The notes under the pieces are model-generated. The model ran no database searches. It was given only the letters and a program-made list of their open reading frames with translations, and had not been told where the DNA came from. From Acidobacteriota bacterium (GTDB lineage Bacteria; Acidobacteriota; Vicinamibacteria; Vicinamibacterales; JACQTH01): 8,125 bases of DNA. How positions within the stretch are numbered: position 1 is the stretch's first letter; each line of letters opens with the position of its first letter. Shown piece after piece: positions 1-6,047 of the stretch. The position numbers were made by a program, and so were the translations under genes. The stretch is taken from the NCBI GenBank assembly GCA_016210935.1, contig JACQTH010000603.1, positions 1-8,125 of the forward strand. Reading direction: 5' to 3'.

Positions 1-104
1 CCTCGGTCCTGATGGGCGCGCACATCGTACGGGTCCACGCGGTCGCGGAGATGGTGCAGGTCGTCAAGGTCGCCGATATGCTGCGAACGAGGAGTGGGCA
101 GTGA
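1..104 (+). CDS. folP: Dihydropteroate synthase, C-terminal fragment
   Basis: This is the 3' end of a gene cut by the window edge; the first full codon is at 3 and the stop is TGA at 102-104, leaving 33 visible residues. The stretch GAHIVRVHAVAEMVQVVKVAD matches the final beta-strand and helix of dihydropteroate synthase, where the family has an (I/L)-x-R-V-H-D-V motif; here the Asp is Ala (RVHAV). DHPS condenses p-aminobenzoate with dihydropterin pyrophosphate in cytosolic folate synthesis. Its position just before cdaA is the usual folP-cdaA-cdaR-glmM order. The last residues (RSGQ) are encoded by the heptad repeat that fills the following spacer, so the native C-terminus may have been altered by the repeat. 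Only the tail is visible, so the call rests on this motif and the gene order. Confidence 0.8.
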   Translation, partial: SVLMGAHIVRVHAVAEMVQVVKVADMLRTRSGQ

Positions 105-192
105 GCAGTGAGCAGTGGGCAGTAGGGAAGAAGAGGCAATCCTGGGATGGCCCGTTGCGTCACTGCCCACCGCCCACCGCCCACCGCCCACT
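93..192. repeat. Inverted heptad repeat array, folP-cdaA spacer
   Basis: The left arm (93-127) is five degenerate 7-mers of the form AGTGRGC. The right arm (163-192) is about four 7-mers of the form CCGCCCA, approximately the reverse complement of the left arm (AGTGGGC/GGTGGGC). The arms could pair as a roughly 30-bp imperfect hairpin with a loop of about 35 nt. The folP stop codon lies inside the left arm, and the right arm ends three bases before the cdaA ATG. The differences between arms are mostly A/G transitions, which would give G-T or G-U-like pairs in one strand. Confidence 0.8.
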
Positions 193-195
193 TCT

Positions 196-1011
196 ATGAA
201 CCTTCTCGACTGGCTCAAGGCGCTGCTGGGTCGCCCGGCGCTCGACTGGTGGGATCTGCTGGACATCGCGATCGTCTCCGCGCTGGTCTACGAGGTCCTG
301 AAGCTGATTCGGGGCACGCGCGCGGTGCAGATGGGGGTGGGGCTCGCGCTGATGGCGGGGCTGTTCTACTTCTCCCGCTGGGGCCATCTCGACACCGTGA
401 ACTGGCTGATCCGCAACATGGTCGGCTACCTGGTGTTCGCGGCCATCGTGCTGTTTCAGACGGATATCCGGCGTGCGCTGGCGCATTTCGGCCGCGCACG
501 GTTTTTCAGATACTTCACGCGGCCTGAGACGGATGATGAAACGATCGAGGAGCTCGTGGTCGCCACCACGGCGCTGGCGTCGCGGCGAACCGGCGCGATC
601 ATCGTGGTCGAGCGCGACATCGGCCTTCGGAACTACATCGAGGGTGGCATTCCGCTTGACGCCATCCTTACGTACGATTTGCTGGTCGGCATCTTCCAAC
701 CGACTTCGCCGCTGCACGACGGGGCCGTCATCGTCCAGGGCGACCGGGTCGCCGCGGCGGGCTGTTTTCTGCCGCTGACGACGAACCCCCGGTTCGGCAA
801 AGAACTGGGGACGCGCCACCGGGCGGCGATTGGTTTGTCGGAAGAGACCGACGCGCTGGCGATTGTCGTCTCGGAGGAGACCGGCGGCATCTCGCTGGCC
901 CTCGACAAAGGGATTGAGCGCGGTCTTGACGCGGAACAGCTTCGGCAGCGGCTCCGATCGCTCGTCATGCGACGGCGCACAACGGGAGGACGCGAGAGCG
1001 CTGATTTCTGA
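196..1011 (+). CDS. cdaA: Diadenylate cyclase CdaA (DAC domain, membrane)
   Basis: Makes cyclic di-AMP from two ATP at the inner face of the membrane; c-di-AMP usually controls potassium/osmolyte balance and cell-wall homeostasis. The 271-residue protein has about three N-terminal membrane helices (around 21-38, 44-60 and 68-88), then the DisA_N/DAC domain. Both signature motifs are present: DGA at 175-177 (in LHDGAVI) and RHR at 207-209 (in GTRHRAAIG), so it should be active. The length is normal for CdaA. The frame stays open upstream to a GTG at 115, but that extension is translated from the spacer repeat, so I chose the ATG at 196, which begins MNLLDWL as in homologues. No Shine-Dalgarno sequence precedes it; the leader is pyrimidine-rich. 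Its TGA overlaps the ATG of cdaR, indicating translational coupling. Confidence 0.95.
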   Translation: MNLLDWLKALLGRPALDWWDLLDIAIVSALVYEVLKLIRGTRAVQMGVGLALMAGLFYFSRWGHLDTVNWLIRNMVGYLVFAAIVLFQTDIRRALAHFGRARFFRYFTRPETDDETIEELVVATTALASRRTGAIIVVERDIGLRNYIEGGIPLDAILTYDLLVGIFQPTSPLHDGAVIVQGDRVAAAGCFLPLTTNPRFGKELGTRHRAAIGLSEETDALAIVVSEETGGISLALDKGIERGLDAEQLRQRLRSLVMRRRTTGGRESADF

Positions 1012-1916
1012 TGCGAAACCCGTTCAGACATCTCGGCCTGAAATTCGTCTCGCTGGGCATCGCCACGATGCTCTGGTTGAACGTGTCGGGCGAACAGGTG
1101 GCGGAGCGGAGTCTGCGCGTGCCGCTCGAGCTGCGCAACATTCCTGAGCGCCTCGAGGTGGTGAGCGATCTCCCGTCGACCGTCGACGTGCGCGTGCGCG
1201 GCGCGTCGGGGGCGCTGGCGCGGCTCAGCGCGGGCGATCTCGTCGCCGTGGTCGACGTGGCGACGGCCAAGCCCGGGCGGCGCATGTTCCACCTGACGCC
1301 GGACGAGATTCTGTCGCCGTTCGGGGTCGAGGTCGCGTATATGACGCCGCCCAGCCTCTTCATCGAATTCGAGCGCGCGTCCGCCAAGGTGGTCCCCGTG
1401 GTCCCGACCGTCGAGGGTGAGCCGGCGAAAGGGTTTCAGATCGGCAAGATCTCGGCGAGCCCTGCGACCGTCGAAGTCGTCGGCCCGGAGAGCCGGCTGC
1501 AACAATTGACCGAGGCGGTGACGGAGCCGGTCTCGGTGGCGGGCGCGGCCCAGACCATCCTCGAATCGGTGACGATTGGCATCGTCGATCCCGCGGTGCG
1601 TCTGCGAGTCCCTTTGAGCGGGTGGGTCACGGTCGAGATCACGCCGACGCCGCTGGAGCGGGCGCTGCAGACGTCGGTTCGGGTTCGCAGCACGGCGTCG
1701 GGTCACGAGGCGCGCGTGCAGCCGACTTACGTGTCTGTGACGGTGCGCGGTCCCCGTGCGGTGGTCAGCGCGTTGCACGCGGAGTCGATCGAAGCCTTTG
1801 TCGACCTTGCCGGCCTCGGACCCGGCCAGTACAATCTTCCCGTTCGCATGGAGCCTGCACAACAGCTCAACGTCATCGGCATCGATCCTCCGGTCGTCAG
1901 GGTGACGATCAGGTGA
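1011..1916 (+). CDS. cdaR: YbbR-domain protein CdaR, CdaA partner
   Basis: A 301-residue membrane-anchored extracytoplasmic protein. One N-terminal hydrophobic helix (about 8-26, in KFVSLGIATMLWLNVSG) is followed by roughly three YbbR repeats (about 35-115, 125-205 and 215-300). Typical YbbR features are the opening VPLELRNIPERLEV, the repeated VDVRVRG / VEVVGPES / VSVTVRGP strands, and the closing PPVVRVTI. In Firmicutes CdaR binds CdaA and modulates its cyclase activity; the fused-like gene order here supports the same role. The start ATG at 1011 shares its A with the cdaA stop (TGATG), so translation is probably coupled. A purine-rich GGGAGGA lies at 984-990, but it is about 20 nt upstream and too far to be a normal ribosome binding site. 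Confidence 0.9.
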   Translation: MRNPFRHLGLKFVSLGIATMLWLNVSGEQVAERSLRVPLELRNIPERLEVVSDLPSTVDVRVRGASGALARLSAGDLVAVVDVATAKPGRRMFHLTPDEILSPFGVEVAYMTPPSLFIEFERASAKVVPVVPTVEGEPAKGFQIGKISASPATVEVVGPESRLQQLTEAVTEPVSVAGAAQTILESVTIGIVDPAVRLRVPLSGWVTVEITPTPLERALQTSVRVRSTASGHEARVQPTYVSVTVRGPRAVVSALHAESIEAFVDLAGLGPGQYNLPVRMEPAQQLNVIGIDPPVVRVTIR

Positions 1917-1942
1917 ATCGGGGTCAGACCCGAAGACGCCCG

Positions 1943-2028
1943 AGGGACTGGGGACTAGGGACTTGGGAATAACAAAGAAAGAACGGCGTGGACCTAGCCC
2001 CTAGCCCCGAGTCCCTGGCCCCTTCTCC
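1943..2028. repeat. Inverted heptad repeat array, cdaR-glmM spacer
   Basis: The left arm (1943-1970) is AGGGACT, GGGGACT, AGGGACT, TGGGAAT. The right arm (1994-2028) is CTAGCCC twice, then CGAGTCC, CTGGCCC and CTTCTCC. The right arm reverse-complements to GGGCTAG/GGGACTC-type heptads, so the arms can pair around an A-rich loop. G-runs at 1944-1946, 1950-1953, 1958-1960 and 1965-1967 are separated by 3-4 nt, which fits a G-quadruplex motif on the transcribed (mRNA-like) strand. A small palindrome, GGGTCAGACCC (1921-1931), precedes the array. The spacer ends at the glmM ATG without a Shine-Dalgarno sequence. Confidence 0.85.
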
Positions 2029-2043
2029 GTCTCCTTCTACTCA

Positions 2044-3384
2044 ATGACTTCTCGTCTCTTCGGCACGGACGGAGTACGCGGGCGAGCGGGTGTGTATCCG
2101 CTGGACGTCGAGACCGTGCGGCGTCTCGGCGCTGCCTTGATCCGCGCGCTGCCACGAAGCGACGGCGCGCGCGTCGTGATTGGGCGCGACACGCGAGAAT
2201 CCGGCGGGTGGATCGAGCGCGAGCTGGCGCACGGCGCCCGGTTCAGCGGGGCGACGGTCGTCAGCGCGGGCGTCATTTCGACACCGGCGGTCGCGTTCTT
2301 GACGCGGACCGAGGGGTACTCCGCCGGCGTGGTGATTTCGGCGTCGCACAATCCGTTCGAGGACAATGGCATCAAGGTCTTTTCCGGCGCCGGCGAAAAA
2401 TTCACCGAGCGCCTGGAGCAGGAAGTCGAGGGCATCGTCGCCGATCGGTTCTGGCAGGTCCCGTCCGACCCCGCAGCCCCGGTCGCGGTCCATGACTTCT
2501 CGGAGTCCTATTTGGAGCATGTCCGATCCGTGCTGCGACAGGCCAGGAGTGTTCGCGGCTGGACGCTCGCGGTCGACTGCGCCAACGGCGCGACCAGTGA
2601 TCTGGCGCCGCGGCTGTTTCGAGAGCTCGGCCTCCACCTCGACGTGATCGGCGCGTCGCCCGACGGCCGCAACATCAACCTCGGTGTTGGATCGACGCAT
2701 CCTGACGGGCTCGCGGCACTCGTGCGAGAACGTGGCTCGCGACTGGGCGTGGCGTTCGATGGGGACGGCGACCGGGCGATCTTCGCGGATGAAACCGGAC
2801 AGATTGTGAACGGCGACGCCGTGATGCTGATGTGCGCGAAACATCTCAAACGCGAGGGCCGTCTGCGCGGAAACGCGCTCGTGGCTACCGTGATGAGCAA
2901 TCTCGGGCTGGAGCTGGGATTGAAGGATCTGGGGCTCGACCTCGTTCGGTGCCCCGTCGGCGACAAGTACGTGATGGAGGAGCTGCTCGCGCGGAACCTG
3001 TCACTGGGCGGCGAACAATCCGGTCACGTCATTTTTTCCGACTTCCTGTTCACCGGTGATGGCCTGATCACCGCGATGCAGGTCCTCGAGACGATGGCGG
3101 CGACCGGGAGGAAGCTCTCGGAGCTTGCGGGGGAGTTGGTCGTGTATCCGCAGGTGCTGCTGAACGTGCGCGTGCGAGAGAGAGTGGATTTGAAGACCGT
3201 GCCGCCGATCGCGAGCGTGATGGATGGGGTCGAGCGGCGCCTTGGCCGCCAGGGCCGGTTGCTCGTGCGGTATTCTGGCACGGAGCCGCTTCTGCGAATC
3301 ATGCTGGAAGGACGCGATCAGGAGGAGATCAATAGGTGGGCTGAGGAAATCGCGAGAGAAGTGAGGAAGCAGATAGGCATGTGA
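2044..3384 (+). CDS. glmM: Phosphoglucosamine mutase GlmM
   Basis: Interconverts glucosamine-6-phosphate and glucosamine-1-phosphate, the step leading to UDP-GlcNAc for peptidoglycan and other envelope polymers. The 446-residue cytosolic protein is standard length for the alpha-D-phosphohexomutase family and has all four landmarks. The N-terminal FGTDGVRG is present. The catalytic phosphoserine is S101 in ASHNP (family TASHNP). The Mg-binding loop DGDGDR is at 239-244. The sugar-binding GEQSGH is at 323-328, and the phosphate-binding RYSGTEP is at 409-415. The start ATG at 2044 gives the classical N-terminus; no Shine-Dalgarno is visible. It follows cdaA-cdaR as in many bacteria, where CdaA, CdaR and GlmM are known to interact physically, with GlmM restraining c-di-AMP synthesis. 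Confidence 0.97.
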   Translation: MTSRLFGTDGVRGRAGVYPLDVETVRRLGAALIRALPRSDGARVVIGRDTRESGGWIERELAHGARFSGATVVSAGVISTPAVAFLTRTEGYSAGVVISASHNPFEDNGIKVFSGAGEKFTERLEQEVEGIVADRFWQVPSDPAAPVAVHDFSESYLEHVRSVLRQARSVRGWTLAVDCANGATSDLAPRLFRELGLHLDVIGASPDGRNINLGVGSTHPDGLAALVRERGSRLGVAFDGDGDRAIFADETGQIVNGDAVMLMCAKHLKREGRLRGNALVATVMSNLGLELGLKDLGLDLVRCPVGDKYVMEELLARNLSLGGEQSGHVIFSDFLFTGDGLITAMQVLETMAATGRKLSELAGELVVYPQVLLNVRVRERVDLKTVPPIASVMDGVERRLGRQGRLLVRYSGTEPLLRIMLEGRDQEEINRWAEEIAREVRKQIGM

Positions 3385-3413
3385 TGACGTGGTGAGCTGA
3401 AAGAGGTCGGGAA

Positions 3414-3522
3414 TCAGGGACCAGGGGCCGGGGGCCAGGGACTAGGGAAGGAAGAAAGGCCAAAGCGTTTCGCACTTTTTCTTCCCTCGCTCCTGGTCCC
3501 TGGTCCCTGGTCCCTGGTCCCG
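3414..3522. repeat. Inverted heptad repeat array, glmM-pdxJ spacer
   Basis: This is the clearest array. The left arm (3414-3448) is five heptads: TCAGGGA, CCAGGGG, CCGGGGG, CCAGGGA, CTAGGGA. The right arm (3492-3519) is four perfect copies of CCTGGTC, whose reverse complement GACCAGG matches the left arm. Between them a shorter inverted repeat (GGAAGAAA at 3450-3457 against TTTCTTCC at 3478-3485) extends the stem inward. Five G-runs in the left arm fit a quadruplex motif on the plus strand, and the right arm gives one on the minus strand. The spacer runs from 3385 to 3531 and holds no gene. Confidence 0.9.
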
Positions 3523-3531
3523 CAAATTCCT

Positions 3532-4296
3532 ATGGTCCGCTTCTCCGTGAACGTCAACAAGGTCGCGACGGTTCGAAACTCCCGCGGCGGTCGTGTGCCG
3601 TCGGTCATCGAAGCCGTTCGCGCCTGCCTGGCGGCGGGGGCGCCTGGAATCACCGTCCACCCGCGAGCGGATGCTCGGCACATCACGCCGGCGGACGTCC
3701 GTGAGATTGCCGCGGAGCTCCGGCCGCTGAAAGGATCGGTCGAGTACAACATCGAAGGCGATCCGCGTCCGGATTTGCTGGCGCTCGTCCGTGAGACCCG
3801 GCCCGATCAGTGCACGCTGGTTCCGGTCAGACCGGGCGAGATTACCAGCGAAGCGGGATGGCCTGCGGATACGAATTCGCGGAGGATGTCCGGCGTGGTT
3901 GACGATCTGCACGCCGCGGGCGTTCGCGTCAGCATGTTCGTCGATGCGGCGCCCGAACCGATTCGATGGGCGGCGAACATCGGCGCCGACCGCGTGGAAC
4001 TGTACACGGAGCCCTATGCCCGGGCGTTCGAGCGCGGTCCGGCCGAGGCCGAGCGCAGTTTCGTGACCTATGCCCGAATGGCGGAGCTGGCGCATTCGCA
4101 TGGGCTGGGCATCAATGCGGGCCACGACCTCGATCTGGACAATCTGCGCCTGTTTCGCACGCTGCCGTACCTCGACGAGGTCTCGATCGGTCATGCGATC
4201 GTGAGCCGCGCGATTTTTGTGGGTCTCGACCGCGTGGTTCGCGAATACCTCGATCTGCTCGCGGGGGGTCCTGGTGGCAAGTCGCCACACGTTTAA
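3532..4296 (+). CDS. pdxJ: Pyridoxine 5'-phosphate synthase PdxJ
   Basis: Condenses 1-deoxy-D-xylulose 5-phosphate with 3-amino-2-oxopropyl phosphate to form pyridoxine 5'-phosphate in the DXP-dependent vitamin B6 route. The 254-residue TIM-barrel protein is close to the usual 240-250. Visible family motifs are NVNKVATVRNSRGG near the start, ITVHPRADARHIT (active-site region, H43 and H50), VEYNIEG with E71, LVPVRPGEITSEAGW, NAGHDLDLDNL and IGHAIVSRAI. The NxNKxAT...RGG and YNIEG wording resembles the Bacteroidota-type branch rather than the E. coli NIDHIATLRNAR form; this is from memory of the families. The ATG at 3532 follows a CCTGGTC array with no Shine-Dalgarno. The stop TAA (4294-4296) consists of the first three bases of a REP-like repeat, and the tail GGPGGKSPHV looks unconserved, so the end may have been reset by that repeat. 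Confidence 0.95.
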   Translation: MVRFSVNVNKVATVRNSRGGRVPSVIEAVRACLAAGAPGITVHPRADARHITPADVREIAAELRPLKGSVEYNIEGDPRPDLLALVRETRPDQCTLVPVRPGEITSEAGWPADTNSRRMSGVVDDLHAAGVRVSMFVDAAPEPIRWAANIGADRVELYTEPYARAFERGPAEAERSFVTYARMAELAHSHGLGINAGHDLDLDNLRLFRTLPYLDEVSIGHAIVSRAIFVGLDRVVREYLDLLAGGPGGKSPHV

Positions 4297-4391
4297 AGGC
4301 GGAAGCCACGGGCGGCTCTTCGTGGCTTCCGGCTTCAGCCGGAAGATCAGCGCGGCACAGACGTTCTTCCGCCTAAAGGCGGAAGCCACGG
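4294..4391. repeat. REP-like palindromic repeat cluster
   Basis: An 18-bp direct repeat (TAAAGGCGGAAGCCACGG) occurs at 4294-4311 and 4374-4391. Between the copies, CGTGGCTTCC (4321-4330) is the inverse of 4301-4310. Two 20-bp near-perfect palindromes are present, each with 9-bp stems and a 2-nt centre: 4326-4345 (CTTCCGGCT / AGCCGGAAG) and 4366-4385 (CTTCCGCCT / AGGCGGAAG). They differ by a compensatory C:G to G:C change in the stem. The layout resembles a bacterial REP/BIME mosaic. It sits between pdxJ and the hydrolase gene, supplies the pdxJ stop codon, and runs up to the region where the hydrolase start must lie. Confidence 0.8.
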
Positions 4392-4435
4392 ATCGGCGGG
4401 AGCTGGAACATCTTCCCCTTGCTCGAGCGCCTCTC

Positions 4436-5134
4436 TTGATCCTGCTGCTGGTCGCAATCGCAGCGGCGCCGGCCGCTGCCGCGACCGACGTTTCGCTCGC
4501 CACCGCCGACGGCGTTCGTCTCGCCGGCACCTTCTATCAGGCGGCCCGATCCGCCGCCACGCCGGCACCCGCAGTCATCCTGCTGCACATGCTCACGCGA
4601 TCGAAGGCGGATTGGGACGACGTGGCCGAACGGCTGGCGTCGGGCGGCATCCATGCGCTGGCGATCGACTTTCGGGGCCACGGCAACTCGCGCCGGCCCA
4701 TGCCCGACGAACCGCTCGATCTCGGCCGCCTGCCGCTCGACGCGGAGGCCGCCCGTGCCTGGCTTCTGACGCGCGCCGACGTTCGCCGCGACCGGCTCGG
4801 CATCGCCGGCGCGTCGGTCGGCGCCAACGTGGCGGTGCTGGTGGCGAGCGGCGACCCGCAGATTCGATCCATCGCGCTGCTCTCGGCCGGGGCGGACTAT
4901 CGGGGGTTGCGAATCGACTCGGCCATGCGCAAGTACGCCGAACGCGCCGCGTTGTTCATCGCCAGCCGCGAAGACCCCTACGCGAGTCGCTCGATGCGCG
5001 AGCTCTCAGCGACTGGCCCGGGCCTGCGCGAAACGCGTCTCCTGGACGGCGCCGGACATGGCACGGTGATGCTGTCGCGCGATCGCGATCTTCCAGCCGT
5101 GCTGGTGGACTGGTTTCAGAAGACGCTGTTGTGA
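4436..5134 (+). CDS. Exported alpha/beta hydrolase (dienelactone hydrolase-like)
   Basis: A probable periplasmic or secreted serine hydrolase of unknown substrate. A hydrophobic N-terminus ending in APAAAATD looks like a signal peptide, followed by an alpha/beta-hydrolase fold. Numbered from the TTG at 4436 (232 residues): oxyanion-side segment VILLHMLTRS (47-56), FRGHGNS turn (79-85), nucleophile elbow GASVG with S127, likely acid D180 in SREDPY, and H208 in GAGHGT. The full triad is therefore visible. The start is uncertain. No in-frame ATG exists, and the frame is open upstream through the REP-like element into pdxJ (TTG at 4217, GTG at 4274 and 4322). TTG 4436 lacks a charged n-region, while a CTG at 4403 would give a better signal peptide (MEHLPLARAPLLILLL) but is a rare start. 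The position of the mature domain is secure; the 5' end is not. Confidence 0.8.
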   Translation: MILLLVAIAAAPAAAATDVSLATADGVRLAGTFYQAARSAATPAPAVILLHMLTRSKADWDDVAERLASGGIHALAIDFRGHGNSRRPMPDEPLDLGRLPLDAEAARAWLLTRADVRRDRLGIAGASVGANVAVLVASGDPQIRSIALLSAGADYRGLRIDSAMRKYAERAALFIASREDPYASRSMRELSATGPGLRETRLLDGAGHGTVMLSRDRDLPAVLVDWFQKTLL

Positions 5135-5140
5135 GAAAGT

Positions 5141-5170
5141 TAGGAGCTTCTAGCTCCTAGCTCCTTCTCC
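5141..5170. repeat. Short hairpin and heptads, hydrolase-TPR spacer
   Basis: TAGGAGCT (5141-5148) pairs perfectly with AGCTCCTA (5152-5159) around a 3-nt loop. The right side continues as heptads CTAGCTC (5150-5156), CTAGCTC (5157-5163) and CTTCTCC (5164-5170), ending one base before the TPR gene's ATG. It is a minimal version of the same G-side/C-side design seen in the longer spacers. The hairpin could sequester the GGAG that would otherwise act as a ribosome binding site, though that GGAG is about 25 nt from the ATG. Confidence 0.65.
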
Positions 5171-5171
5171 T

Positions 5172-5792
5172 ATGAAAGCTGAATCCGTCGTCCTGGGCCT
5201 CTCCGGCATGTTCTTCGGGCTGATTGTCGGCTGGATTCTGGGCGCGCAGGCGCAGAACGGCCGGCCGGCGTCGGCTCCCCCGGCCCCCCAGGGTCAGTCG
5301 CAGGCCCCAACGTCCACGGAAGCCTCATCGCGCGCCGCCATCCTGGACGAGAACCAGGTCCAGGCGCTTCGTTCGATCGCCGACAAGGATCCGAAGAACG
5401 TACAGGCGCGCGTGCAGCTCGGGAACTTGTACTTCGACGCCGAGCGCTACGATCAGGCCATCAAATGGTACGAGAACGCGCTAACGCTGGATCCACGCGA
5501 TCCCAACGTCAGCACGGATCTCGGCATCAGCTACTACTACACGAACCAGCCCGATCGCGCGCTCGCACAGTTCGACGAGTCGCTGAAGATCGACCCCAGA
5601 CATACGAAGACCCTGTTGAACATCGGGGTGGTGCGGGCATTCGGGAAACAGGACCTGCAAGGAGCGGTCGCGATCTGGGAGAAGCTGCTCGAGCTCGCTC
5701 CGGCGAGCCCGGAAGGTGAAGCCGCCAGACGCGCGCTCGACAGCATCAAGGCGGCGCATCCCGACGCGGGGAAGACGCCCGGTGGGTCGTGA
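5172..5792 (+). CDS. Membrane-anchored TPR protein
   Basis: A 206-residue protein with one N-terminal membrane helix (about 6-25, VVLGLSGMFFGLIVGWILGA), then a flexible linker rich in Pro, Gln, Ala and Ser (about 28-55), then three tetratricopeptide repeats (about 77-108, 111-144 and 145-178) showing the expected LGNLYF...YDQAIKWYENALTLDP pattern. TPRs are protein-interaction scaffolds. The layout resembles NrfG/CcmI-type or generic anchored TPR proteins, but nothing here proves a cytochrome c maturation role, so the function is unassigned. The domain should face the periplasm or the cytoplasm depending on anchor orientation; K2 and the acidic residue at the N-terminus do not settle this. The next gene starts inside its stop codon (GTGA), which indicates coupled translation. 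Confidence 0.85.
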   Translation: MKAESVVLGLSGMFFGLIVGWILGAQAQNGRPASAPPAPQGQSQAPTSTEASSRAAILDENQVQALRSIADKDPKNVQARVQLGNLYFDAERYDQAIKWYENALTLDPRDPNVSTDLGISYYYTNQPDRALAQFDESLKIDPRHTKTLLNIGVVRAFGKQDLQGAVAIWEKLLELAPASPEGEAARRALDSIKAAHPDAGKTPGGS

Positions 5793-6037
5793 CCAGATTC
5801 CTCCTCATTCTCGTCATGATCGCGCTCTTTCTCCGGGCGGTCTGGCGCCTGGTCGTCGGAATTGTGGACGGCGCGGCCTCGACCGGCCGCGGCCGATCGG
5901 CGCGCGGCGTCCCGATGGTCCGCGACCCGGTCTGTGGTACGTTCGTCGTTCGGTCGCGCGCCCTGGCGGCGCAGTTCGGCGATCGCACGGAGTACTTCTG
6001 TTCGGAGGAGTGCCGGAGGAAGTATTCAGGGAGATAA
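5789..6037 (+). CDS. Small membrane-anchored YHS-like protein
   Basis: An 82-residue protein: one N-terminal membrane helix (about 3-26), a short Arg/Gly/Ser linker, then a compact cysteine-containing domain from about 43. MVRDPVCGTFV (C49) and YFCSEECRRKY (C71, C75) match the pattern of YHS-type domains (DPVCGM...YFCS..C...F), which bind metals in copper-handling and related proteins. It also resembles the PP0621-like small anchored proteins with a C-terminal cysteine motif. The start is GTG at 5789, overlapping the TPR stop by 4 bp (GTGA), so the two products are probably made together and may act together at the membrane. Metal binding is inferred from the cysteines. Its TAA at 6035-6037 begins an AT-rich stretch. 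Confidence 0.75.
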   Translation: MTRFLLILVMIALFLRAVWRLVVGIVDGAASTGRGRSARGVPMVRDPVCGTFVVRSRALAAQFGDRTEYFCSEECRRKYSGR

Positions 6038-6047
6038 TTCCAATTGC

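Noticed and set aside
115..195. Upstream GTG start for cdaA
   Set aside because: The extra 27 residues are translated spacer and heptad repeat (TAHRPPPTS-like) and are not expected in CdaA; ATG 196 fits the family start.
633..1862. Long open frame on the minus strand opposite cdaA and cdaR (409 codons)
   Set aside because: Arg/His-rich composition with no recognisable domain, lying opposite two confidently identified genes; typical of antisense frames in GC-rich DNA.
1921..1931. GGGTCAGACCC palindrome as an operator
   Set aside because: The stem is only 4 bp with a 3-nt loop, sitting between two co-directional housekeeping genes; too small to call.
3465..3480. Rho-independent terminator after glmM (GCG TTT CGC followed by T-run)
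   Set aside because: The stem is only 3 bp, and the T-run is better explained as part of the GGAAGAAA/TTTCTTCC inverted repeat.
3414..3522. CRISPR-like array
   Set aside because: The unit is only 7 bp with no spacers and no cas genes; it is a short tandem repeat with an inverted partner.
3442..4530. Long minus-strand open frame opposite pdxJ (362 codons)
   Set aside because: Opposite a well-supported PdxJ and the REP-like element, with Arg-rich low-complexity sequence and no family match.
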